From: Flavobacteriaceae bacterium
GTDB lineage: Bacteria > Bacteroidota > Bacteroidia > Flavobacteriales > Flavobacteriaceae
Direction of reading: 5' to 3'
NCBI GenBank assembly: GCA_002690085.1
Contig: NZDM01000081.1
Span: 1 to 7,630 of the forward strand
Length of the DNA stretch: 7,630 nucleotides
This document shows positions 1-6,141 of the stretch, in pieces. The position numbers and the translations under genes are program-made. Numbering within the stretch: the first letter of the stretch is position 1; each line of letters starts with the position of its first letter. Under the pieces are notes generated by a model. That model was not told where the DNA came from, made no database searches, and saw only the letters and a program-made list of their open reading frames with translations.

Positions 1-211
1 TCAAAGCTGTCCAGTCCTCTATAACTTTGAGAGCTTGTGTATTAATTTTTTGAAGGGGTATTTTTTTTAAATCAAAATATTCAGCCCCAGTTGAAGATTT
101 CATAACTTCTACATCAGATATTTCTTCAATCATATTTGTATTTTTCTCACATCTGGTTAAAAATGTAAAAAGCAATGTGTAGGCAAATAAAGTCAAAAAT
201 TGTCTCAACAT
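1..211 (-). CDS. Putative lipoprotein of unknown function, N-terminal fragment
   Basis: This reading frame opens with ATG at 211 and stays open for 70 codons to the left edge, so the C-terminus is missing. The first 20 or so residues form a signal peptide: Arg3, then a hydrophobic stretch, ending in LTRC with Cys21 as the possible lipidated residue. Arg at the -1 position is unusual for a lipobox, so lipidation is likely but not certain. Glu follows the cysteine, and the chain then turns polar (IEEISDVEVMKSS). I recognise no domain in the visible part. The gene is read away from the tRNA-Phe gene, and the tRNA terminator (323-350) separates the two, so it probably has its own promoter in the AT-rich gap at 212-322. 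The start is supported by the signal peptide following it directly; no Shine-Dalgarno site is present, as is usual in Bacteroidota. The function is unknown. Confidence 0.6.
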   Translation of the reverse strand, partial: MLRQFLTLFAYTLLFTFLTRCEKNTNMIEEISDVEVMKSSTGAEYFDLKKIPLQKINTQALKVIEDWTAL

Positions 212-322
212 CAATACTTAGTTTGAATGTCATTCTAGGTTCTACAAATATGAGCAATTATAAGATCAATTTTTTATAATTAATTGTTAATTTTCAAAAT
301 CTAAGTAGATTAAGCGTTAAAT

Positions 323-350
323 AAAAAAACCCATTCTGATGAATGGGCTT
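323..350 (-). terminator. Rho-independent terminator of tRNA-Phe
   Basis: Read on the minus strand, a perfect 7-bp stem (CCCATTC / GAATGGG) encloses a 4-base loop (ATCA) and is followed by seven T residues (329-323). The stem can extend outward by a G-T and two A-T pairs. It begins only a few bases after the 3' end of the tRNA, so it should end the tRNA transcript and shield the lipoprotein gene downstream from read-through. Confidence 0.85.
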
Positions 351-353
351 GTG

Positions 354-426
<73 letters not shown>

Positions 427-442
427 CCGCATAATGCAGCAG

Positions 443-472
443 CAAATATAATGCAATTTTAGTATTCCCAAA
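443..472 (-). promoter_or_regulatory. Bacteroidota-type promoter of tRNA-Phe
   Basis: On the minus strand TTTG (472-469) is followed after 18 bases by TATATTTG (450-443). This fits the Bacteroidota housekeeping consensus of TTG, 17-23 bases, then TAnnTTTG exactly. Transcription would start about 7 bases further on, near 436, leaving a leader of roughly ten bases before the mature tRNA 5' end at 426. Confidence 0.72.
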
Positions 473-497
473 GTAAATAATTAAAAAAATGGTTTTG

Positions 498-505
498 TAA
501 ATTTA
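498..505 (+). promoter_or_regulatory. Possible -7 box for the coaX cluster
   Basis: TAAATTTA matches TAnnTTTG at every fixed position but the last and ends 16 bases before the coaX ATG. No TTG lies at the expected distance upstream, where the sequence is mostly A and T. A promoter is expected in this gap because the gene upstream is divergent, but this particular match is weak. Confidence 0.28.
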
Positions 506-521
506 CAGTCTAAAACATCTT

Positions 522-1253
522 ATGAACTTAATTGTTGACATCGGAAATTCAAGTGTTAAATTAGCTGTTTTCGAAAAACAAACATTGACTTTTTTACATC
601 GTGAAAAAGCCGATGACTTGGAGCGTTCTGTTTTAGAGATATTAAATCGTTTTCCTAAAATAGAGCAAATTTTTGTAGCCTCAGTGGCGGCCTTTGACTC
701 TAGCCATTTTAGGAAATTTTTCAGTTCTTATAAGCTATTGTTTTTAAATTCAAAAAGTAAGTTTCCTTTTAAAAATTTATACCAAACCCCAGAAACCCTT
801 GGTCCAGACCGTATGGCGTTGGTCGCTGCAGCCGTTTGCAAATATCCCAATCAAAATGTTTTGATTATTGATGCAGGGACTTGTATCACCTATGACTTTA
901 TAGATGCCAAATCTAATTACTACGGGGGAGCTATATCCCCTGGGATTCAGATGCGCTACAAGGCACTGTATAAAAATACTGATCGTCTTCCACTACTTGA
1001 ACCCATTATACCTTCTAATTTCATTGGTAATTCAACACAAAGCGCCATTCATTCTGGAGTTGTTTTTGGCGTTGTTAATGAAATTGAAGGGGTTGTAGCT
1101 TCGTATAAATCTAAATATTCCGATTTAACAGTAATATTATCAGGTGGTGATGCTAATTTCTTGTGTAAACAATTTAAAATTAGCATATTTGCTTTCTCAA
1201 ATTTTCTTTTGGAAGGACTTAATTTTTTATTAGAATATAACTCAAAAAAATGA
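522..1253 (+). CDS. coaX: Type III pantothenate kinase CoaX
   Basis: CoaX phosphorylates pantothenate to 4'-phosphopantothenate, the first committed step of coenzyme A synthesis, in the cytoplasm. It belongs to the ASKHA (acetate kinase/Hsp70/actin) fold and differs from CoaA-type kinases. The 243 residues are close to the family's usual length. Visible motifs, in order: the N-terminal phosphate-binding motif DIGNSSVK (residues 6-13); GPDR (94-97), whose Asp96 corresponds to the conserved catalytic aspartate region; DAGTCITYD (117-125), the second phosphate motif; GGAISPGIQMR (135-145); and SGGDA (207-211) near the C-terminus. No key motif is missing. ATG at 522 is the first start in the frame and places DIGN at the expected distance from the N-terminus. 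The gene opens the plus-strand cluster, and its TGA overlaps the next ATG (ATGA), which suggests translational coupling to the outer-membrane protein. Known family enzymes need a monovalent cation such as K+ and resist CoA feedback; that is family knowledge and is not shown here. Confidence 0.95.
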   Translation: MNLIVDIGNSSVKLAVFEKQTLTFLHREKADDLERSVLEILNRFPKIEQIFVASVAAFDSSHFRKFFSSYKLLFLNSKSKFPFKNLYQTPETLGPDRMALVAAAVCKYPNQNVLIIDAGTCITYDFIDAKSNYYGGAISPGIQMRYKALYKNTDRLPLLEPIIPSNFIGNSTQSAIHSGVVFGVVNEIEGVVASYKSKYSDLTVILSGGDANFLCKQFKISIFAFSNFLLEGLNFLLEYNSKK

Positions 1254-2554
1254 TCAGAAAGTTATTGATTTGTGCTATAGTTGTAATTTCAAGCATTGCA
1301 ACTGCACAAGAGAGAACAAGCTCACCCTACTCATTTTATGGCCTTGGAAGCCTTAAATTTAAAGGCACTGTGGAAAACAGATCCATGGGCGGAATTAACG
1401 TATATTCCGATAGTATTCATATCAACCTAAGAAACCCAGCTTCCTATGCGGGTACAAATTTAGCGTTCTATAACAATGAGGCCCGTCCTGTTAAATTTGC
1501 TTTGGGAACAAGTTTTTCATCAACCACCATTGAAACTTCTACAGCCTCGGACAGTTACAGCAATTCTGCTATAGACTATTTGGCAGTGGCTTTACCATTG
1601 AATAAGTTTGGATTGGGTTTTGGCGTTTTGCCTTATTCCTCTGTAGGTTATAATCTGCAGTCGAGAAATGAAAACAATGATTTGCAATACCGATACAGAG
1701 GAGAGGGTGGTATCAACAGAGCCTTCTTAGGTTTGGGCTATCAAGTTTCTAAAAATTTAAAAATTGGCGTGGATACCCAGTACAATTTTGGGTATATTTC
1801 CAATACGAGTATTGCTTTTGGTTACAATGATTTTGGTGAATTATTGCAATTTCAGAGTCGTGAAGTCAACCGCTCCGATTTAGGAGGGTTTTCTTTTAAT
1901 TTTGGAACGATTTTTAATAAAAAAATAAATAATTCTATTGAGCTCATGGTTGCAGCCAGCTACAGTCCTGAGGCAAGTATAGCGTCTAAAAACCAAAGCG
2001 AATTTTCGACCATCGTCATCGATTCTGACCAAACAGAATTTATTGTTGATTCTTCAATTGTTGATTTAGAATCGGATGACCTTGCAGAAACAAGTTTAAT
2101 TTTGCCATCCAAAACCAATTTTGGGATTGGTATCGGAAAGCCCCATAAATGGTTTGTAGGAGTAGATTATACGTTTTTAGAAGCCTCCATGTTTTCCAAC
2201 CGCTTTGTGGAAATCGACAATACTAGTTTTGAAGATGCTACATCTCTGTCAATTGGGGGTTTTTTTATACCAAAATACGATTCCTTTGGGAATTACTGGA
2301 AACGCATTGTTTACAGGACGGGGTTGCGTTTAGAACAAACAGGATTGGTTGTCAATAACGAGTCCATTGAGGAATTTGGCATATCTTTTGGAGTAGGTAT
2401 CCCAGTTGGTCGGTTTTTTTCAAATGCTAACTTAGCATTTGAATGGGGCCAAAGAGGCACTACCGCTTCAAATTTAGTCAAAGAGACCTTTTTTAATATT
2501 AATATCAGTCTCTCACTAAATGATCGTTGGTTTGAAAAACGAAAGTTTAATTAA
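1250..2554 (+). CDS. FadL/OmpP1-like outer-membrane beta-barrel protein, function unknown
   Basis: The first 19 residues are a signal peptide (MIRK, hydrophobic stretch, ATA-Q), so the product is exported. The mature N-terminus has SPYSFYGLG, then NRSMGG (43-48) and RNPAS (61-65). A G-rich segment followed by an NPA motif is typical of the FadL/OmpP1/PorV superfamily, where the N-terminal part plugs or lines the barrel. The rest is a series of alternating hydrophobic, Gly- and aromatic-rich strands typical of a 12-14-strand barrel, ending in a strand with FFNINISLSLND and a WFEKRKFN tail. An acidic segment at about 255-280 (VIDSD, FIVDSS, DLESDD) is probably a surface loop. The start codon lies in the coaX stop (ATGA). 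The gene sits three genes before a PpiD-like foldase and upstream of lptC. FadL proteins carry hydrophobic compounds, but no substrate can be read from this sequence. I am confident of an outer-membrane barrel and less sure of the subfamily. Confidence 0.85.
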   Translation: MIRKLLICAIVVISSIATAQERTSSPYSFYGLGSLKFKGTVENRSMGGINVYSDSIHINLRNPASYAGTNLAFYNNEARPVKFALGTSFSSTTIETSTASDSYSNSAIDYLAVALPLNKFGLGFGVLPYSSVGYNLQSRNENNDLQYRYRGEGGINRAFLGLGYQVSKNLKIGVDTQYNFGYISNTSIAFGYNDFGELLQFQSREVNRSDLGGFSFNFGTIFNKKINNSIELMVAASYSPEASIASKNQSEFSTIVIDSDQTEFIVDSSIVDLESDDLAETSLILPSKTNFGIGIGKPHKWFVGVDYTFLEASMFSNRFVEIDNTSFEDATSLSIGGFFIPKYDSFGNYWKRIVYRTGLRLEQTGLVVNNESIEEFGISFGVGIPVGRFFSNANLAFEWGQRGTTASNLVKETFFNINISLSLNDRWFEKRKFN

Positions 2555-2582
2555 ATATATTCTTGAAAAAAACAAATTAAAT

Positions 2583-3962
2583 ATGAACACTAAAATTACA
2601 TTGATTATTGCATTTTTTTCCATTTTTGGACCTCTTGGTTTTACTCAAAATCAAGAAGACATTCAAACCTTGTCTATTTTTAGTGAGTATGTGAAATCTA
2701 AAAACTACGATGCAGCTTACACGCCTTGGATGGAACTCCGTGAAAGAAACCCACGTTTTAACAAAGCTATTTTTGTTTACGGAGAACGAATTTTGAAAGA
2801 CAAAATTAAAAAGAGTGCGGGTGAAGAAAAAGTCAATTTTATAAATGATATGTTGACATTATGGGAAGAACGTGCCCAATACTTTTCATCGGTCACCCCA
2901 AAAGGGACCTACATGGCAAAGGCCTGCCAGTTAAGATACGACAATAGGAAAGCCCTGGGGCTTGATAAAAAGCAGTTACATTCAGCTTTTAGTGAGGCTT
3001 ATAACAGCGACCCTAAGACATTTACCAATCCAAAAAGTCTGTACACCTATTTCTCATTGGTGGTCGATATGTATGACGCGGGAAATATACCTGCGCAAGA
3101 GCTTTTTAACAGCTATGAAATTGTGACAGAGAAAGTTGAGAGTGAGGTAAAAAATTATACCAATAAAAGAAATGCATTTTTGGATGAAGAAGGTACTCCC
3201 AAAGAACTTTCTCGTACAGACGCTTCTCGTTTAAAGTCCTATAATAGTTATTTGAAAGCTTATGATCAAATTTCATCAAGTATTGACGTGAAATTAGGGT
3301 CTCGTGCCAACTGTGAAAATTTAATTCCGCTGTACAGTCGAGATTTTGAAACTTTTAAAAATGATGGATTGTGGTTGCAACGCGCCATGAATAGAATGTA
3401 TGCTAAAGGCTGTAATGAAGATCCTTTATTTGTCAAAATTGTGGAACAGAAAAATAATTTAGAGCCAAATGCTGACACTTCTTTTTATCTTGGATTGTTA
3501 ATGGAAAAATCAGGCCAAACGGATGAAGCATTGGTATTTTATAATCAGGCAGTAAATCTCGAAACCGATGAATTTGCCAAAGCAAAAATTTTATTCAAAA
3601 TTGCTACAAATTTCAAAAAGAAAGGCCGCTATGGCCAAGCCCGTACTTATTACCAAAAAACACTAAGTTTTAATCCAAGCATGGGAAGGTCCTATCTTGC
3701 TATAGCAGCAATGTATGCCAAAAGTGCAAACAATTGTGGAACGGATAATTTTTCCAAAAGAGCCGTCTATTGGTTGGCTGCCAAAGAAGCCGCCAAAGCC
3801 AGTAGAGTGGACCCAAATATGAATAAAAATGCCGCTAAATCCATAGCAAACTTCAAAGCAAAAGCCCCTCAAAAAAGTGAGATATTCTCATCTGGAAGAG
3901 CAGGTGAAACGATCAATATTGGCTGTTGGATTCAGCGCAGTGTTACAGTACCAAATCTTTAA
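2583..3962 (+). CDS. Exported tetratricopeptide-repeat protein, function unknown
   Basis: The 459-residue product starts with a signal peptide (MNTKITL, hydrophobic core, GFTQ) and should act in the periplasm or at a membrane face. I chose ATG 2583 over the in-frame ATG at 2520. The earlier start overlaps the barrel gene and puts 21 charged residues ahead of the signal peptide, while 2583 follows an A-rich leader and begins the signal peptide directly. The middle part is helical and divergent. TPR units are clear at about 298-327 (YLGLLMEKSGQTDEALVFYNQ) and 332-365 (KKKGRYGQARTYYQK...NPS), with further helical pairs to about 413 (AAKEAAKASRVDPNM). The C-terminus ends in a compact element with GETINIGCWIQRSV (441-454). 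Five cysteines are present (115, 244, 277, 385, 448), many for an exported protein. TPR domains bind proteins, so a scaffold or chaperone-like role is plausible. The 1-base overlap with lptC (TAATG) suggests a link to LPS transport or envelope assembly, but this is inference from position. Confidence 0.85.
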   Translation: MNTKITLIIAFFSIFGPLGFTQNQEDIQTLSIFSEYVKSKNYDAAYTPWMELRERNPRFNKAIFVYGERILKDKIKKSAGEEKVNFINDMLTLWEERAQYFSSVTPKGTYMAKACQLRYDNRKALGLDKKQLHSAFSEAYNSDPKTFTNPKSLYTYFSLVVDMYDAGNIPAQELFNSYEIVTEKVESEVKNYTNKRNAFLDEEGTPKELSRTDASRLKSYNSYLKAYDQISSSIDVKLGSRANCENLIPLYSRDFETFKNDGLWLQRAMNRMYAKGCNEDPLFVKIVEQKNNLEPNADTSFYLGLLMEKSGQTDEALVFYNQAVNLETDEFAKAKILFKIATNFKKKGRYGQARTYYQKTLSFNPSMGRSYLAIAAMYAKSANNCGTDNFSKRAVYWLAAKEAAKASRVDPNMNKNAAKSIANFKAKAPQKSEIFSSGRAGETINIGCWIQRSVTVPNL

Positions 3963-4516
3963 TGAAAATAAAGCCTTCCATATCAACTAAAAGTATCGCT
4001 GTTTTATCCATCATAGTCATGCTTTTTTCTTGTTCCAAGAGGCTTGATCAAATCCAAGTTAGCAATAAAACAGACTTTTTACCCATGTCTATTGCCGAAA
4101 ACATTAACACAAAATATACGGATTCTGGGCGATTAACTTCTATTTTGGTAAGTTCAAAAATGATTAATTTCTCGAACCAAGACTTCCCTTTTTACGAATT
4201 TCCAGAAGGCATCCATCTTACGCTATTTGACAAAAAAAAAGCATCAAGCACAGTGGTGTCAAACCACGCCATGGTATATAATGAAACCGATCTCATTGAT
4301 TTGAGAGGCGATGTTATTTTAACAACAGCCACCAATGACACGCTTTTCACGGATCAATTGTATTACGATCAAAAAAAAGAATGGTTATTTACAGATTTTC
4401 CTGTAAAATTTAGAACCAAAGACTACATCACTAATGGCAATGGCTTTGACGCCAATCAAGATTTTACAAATGCCCAAGTTTTAGAAGTCACGGGCAGGAT
4501 TTACATTGCGGAATAA
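3962..4516 (+). CDS. lptC: LPS export protein LptC, lipoprotein form
   Basis: LptC passes lipopolysaccharide from the LptB2FG ABC transporter at the inner membrane to LptA in the periplasm. This 184-residue version begins with a lipoprotein signal: hydrophobic residues 11-22 then LFSC, with Cys24 as the lipid-anchored residue. E. coli LptC instead uses an uncleaved membrane helix. The rest matches the LptC/OstA-like beta-jellyroll: PFYEFPEGIHLTLFD (76-90), SNHAMVYNETDLIDLRGDV (100-118), then DTLFTDQLYYDQKKEW (126-141), TKDYITNGNGFDA (152-164) and a final VTGRI. I chose ATG 3962, which lies in the stop of the TPR gene (TAATG). An in-frame ATG at 3926 would add 12 polar residues before the signal and overlap the TPR gene further. 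The residues after Cys24 (SKRLDQ) are basic rather than acidic, which argues against surface export and fits a periplasm-facing anchor. The family call is strong; the lptB, lptF and lptG genes are not in the window. Confidence 0.9.
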   Translation: MKIKPSISTKSIAVLSIIVMLFSCSKRLDQIQVSNKTDFLPMSIAENINTKYTDSGRLTSILVSSKMINFSNQDFPFYEFPEGIHLTLFDKKKASSTVVSNHAMVYNETDLIDLRGDVILTTATNDTLFTDQLYYDQKKEWLFTDFPVKFRTKDYITNGNGFDANQDFTNAQVLEVTGRIYIAE

Positions 4517-4520
4517 TACG

Positions 4521-4528
4521 TATCTTTA
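4521..4528 (+). promoter_or_regulatory. Weak internal -7-like box before the small membrane protein
   Basis: TATCTTTA in the 36-bp gap after lptC matches TAnnTTTG at all fixed positions except the last. No TTG is found 17-23 bases upstream, so it may be chance in AT-rich DNA. If real, it would give an internal transcript of the small membrane protein and the CNNM gene with a leader of about 18 bases. Confidence 0.2.
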
Positions 4529-4552
4529 CTGTAAGATCAATCCGTTAAATAC

Positions 4553-4744
4553 ATGAAATTTTTATACTACTTTAAATATTTTTATCTCTTTTTCGCTTGT
4601 TTATTTGCCTATGATGCCATTGGAAAATGGGCTTCTAATAGAGAAGGGGCCTACCTCTCATTATTTTTTGTAGCCTTTGCGATTTTTATATTTTTTTTTA
4701 GAAATAAATTTCAGCAGCGATTTAAAGATCGAGAGAAATTATAA
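4553..4744 (+). CDS. Small two-helix inner-membrane protein, function unknown
   Basis: The 63-residue product has two hydrophobic segments, about 5-22 (YYFKYFYLFFACLFAYDA) and 33-49 (AYLSLFFVAFAIFIFFF). A short polar hairpin joins them (IGKWASNREG, 23-32), and the C-terminus is strongly basic and charged (RNKFQQRFKDREKL). By the positive-inside rule both ends probably face the cytoplasm, with the short loop outside. I recognise no named family. It is very likely a real gene: it fills the space between lptC and the CNNM gene, is separated from the latter by only four bases, and has a coherent membrane design. Its tight pairing with the CNNM gene makes co-translation, and perhaps a shared complex, the simplest idea. 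That function is inference only. No cleavable signal is apparent. Confidence 0.75.
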   Translation: MKFLYYFKYFYLFFACLFAYDAIGKWASNREGAYLSLFFVAFAIFIFFFRNKFQQRFKDREKL

Positions 4745-4748
4745 CTAA

Positions 4749-6038
4749 ATGGCCTCAGAAGTCCTTATAATTATATTGAGTTTGTTTTTTTCAGCCTTCT
4801 TTTCAGGTATGGAAATCGCTTTTATTTCATCGAATAAAATTCACATTGAAATTGAAAAAAAACAAGGTGGATTTTTATCTAAATTACTCAGTAAAATAAC
4901 TGCTAAGCCTTCTAAATTTATAGCCACAATGCTCATTGGTAACAACATCGCACTTGTTGTTTATGGCCTGTACATGGGCGACCTATTGGTTGCTTGGTTT
5001 TCAACCCATATTCTCAATGAAGCAGGCTTGTTGCACTATATTTTCAACGAATTAAGTTTGTTGACTCAAACAATCATATCTACTTTGGTGATATTAGTCA
5101 CTGCGGAGTTCTTACCCAAAGTGTTTTTTCAAATATACGCCAATATGCTACTGAAATTATTGGCACTTCCAGCCTATGTTTTTTATATCGTTTTTTCAAT
5201 TTTTTCAAATTTTGTGATTTGGATATCAGATTTGGTATTGAAAACATTTTTTAAAACTAAAGGAGATGAAATTCCATTGGCTTTTACTAAAGTCGAATTG
5301 GGGCATTACATCAGTGAACAAATGGCAACGGTTGCGGTAGATGAGGCTATTGACAGTGAAATCATGATTTTTCAAAACGCACTGGACTTTTCAGACGTGA
5401 AGGCCAGAGAAGTAATGGTACCTCGCACCGAATTAACTGCCATTGAAATTCACGATAACATCAAAAACTTGAATGCATTATTCACAGAAACCGGACATTC
5501 AAAAATTGTAGTTTATAAAAACTCAATTGACGATATTCTAGGCTACGTCCATGCCTTTGACTTGTTTAAAAGTCCAAAGTCTATAAAATCTATGTTGATG
5601 CCAGTTGAGTTTGTACCAGAAACCATGTTGGCAAAAGACATTTTGAACGTTTTGACTAAAAAGCGAAAAAGTTTGGCCGTTGTACTGGATGAATATGGAG
5701 GGACCTCCGGGATTTTAACGGTGGAAGACATTGTAGAAGAGTTGTTTGGTGAAATTGAGGACGAACACGACTCAGTCGCGCTTACTGAGAAACAGTTAGA
5801 TAAAGATTCCTTTCTTTTTTCTGCCCGCTTAGAAGTGGATTATCTTAATGAAACCTATAAATTACAACTGCCAGAACACGAAAATTATGAAACCCTTGGA
5901 GGGCTGATTGTTCACCACACTGAAAAGATTCCTCTTAAAAATGAACACATTCGCATCGCAGATTTTCAGTTTACGATTGAGGAAGTATCCAATACCAAAA
6001 TTGAAATGATTTCACTGAAACTCACCACAGATGATTGA
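4749..6038 (+). CDS. CNNM/CorC-type membrane protein (DUF21, two CBS domains, CorC_HlyC)
   Basis: The 429-residue inner-membrane protein has the full layout of the family. DUF21 (CNNM) spans about 1-175, with membrane segments near 3-20, 58-83, 104-120 and 138-165 and the motifs FFSGMEIAF (17-25), IGNNIALVVYG (63-73) and AEFLPK (119-124). A linker with KVELGHYISE follows (181-190). Two CBS domains come next, at about 220-272 (VMVPRTELTAIE) and 285-335 (VVLDEYGGTSGILTVEDIVE). A short acidic stretch ending in EIEDEHD leads to the CorC_HlyC domain, about 350-425. Relatives are Mg2+ or Co2+ transport proteins (CNNM, CorB/CorC), with CBS domains binding ATP-Mg. Older names such as hemolysin or TlyC are misleading. 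The flavobacterial gliding protein GldE has the same architecture, but gldD, its usual neighbour, is not seen here, so I do not use that name. The gene follows the small membrane protein by four bases and is probably co-transcribed with it. Confidence 0.92.
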   Translation: MASEVLIIILSLFFSAFFSGMEIAFISSNKIHIEIEKKQGGFLSKLLSKITAKPSKFIATMLIGNNIALVVYGLYMGDLLVAWFSTHILNEAGLLHYIFNELSLLTQTIISTLVILVTAEFLPKVFFQIYANMLLKLLALPAYVFYIVFSIFSNFVIWISDLVLKTFFKTKGDEIPLAFTKVELGHYISEQMATVAVDEAIDSEIMIFQNALDFSDVKAREVMVPRTELTAIEIHDNIKNLNALFTETGHSKIVVYKNSIDDILGYVHAFDLFKSPKSIKSMLMPVEFVPETMLAKDILNVLTKKRKSLAVVLDEYGGTSGILTVEDIVEELFGEIEDEHDSVALTEKQLDKDSFLFSARLEVDYLNETYKLQLPEHENYETLGGLIVHHTEKIPLKNEHIRIADFQFTIEEVSNTKIEMISLKLTTDD

Positions 6039-6095
6039 CTTTAAGCACTTGTGTAGAACAAATATTAAATCCCTGTTTTATTAATTCAAATTAAA

Positions 6096-6120
6096 TTGGT
6101 ATTTTCGTCCACTATATTTT
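6096..6120 (+). promoter_or_regulatory. Candidate promoter region of the PpiD-like gene
   Basis: The 103-bp gap between the CNNM gene and the foldase gene holds two near-matches to TAnnTTTG: TATTTTCG (6100-6107) and TATATTTT (6113-6120), each with one mismatch. TTG at 6096-6098 lies only 14 bases before the second, shorter than the usual 17-23. No terminator hairpin is seen after the CNNM stop. A separate promoter here is plausible, but the exact boxes are unsettled. Confidence 0.33.
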
Positions 6121-6141
6121 TAAATTTTAGAAAACAATTTC

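Noticed and set aside
243..250. CATATTTG on the minus strand as a -7 box for the left-edge lipoprotein
   Set aside because: The first base is off consensus and the nearest TTG is only 14 bases upstream, too close; not strong enough to annotate.
256..281. Inverted repeat AATTATAA / TTATAATT with 10-base spacer
   Set aside because: Only A-T pairs in very AT-rich DNA, no T run after it; chance is likely. An operator for the lipoprotein gene cannot be excluded.
2520..2582. Upstream in-frame start for the TPR gene (ATG 2520)
   Set aside because: It would put 21 charged residues before a clear signal peptide and overlap the barrel gene; ATG 2583 fits better.
3266..3478. Minus-strand open frame of 70 codons inside the TPR gene
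   Set aside because: It lies wholly within a well-supported plus-strand gene, has no recognisable features and no promoter; it is a shadow frame.
3926..3961. Upstream in-frame start for lptC (ATG 3926)
   Set aside because: It adds a polar stretch ahead of the lipoprotein signal; the TAATG start at 3962 gives a normal signal peptide.
4749..6038. Naming the CNNM gene gldE or hemolysin
   Set aside because: GldE shares the architecture, but no gldD or other gliding gene is nearby, and hemolysin activity is not supported for this family.
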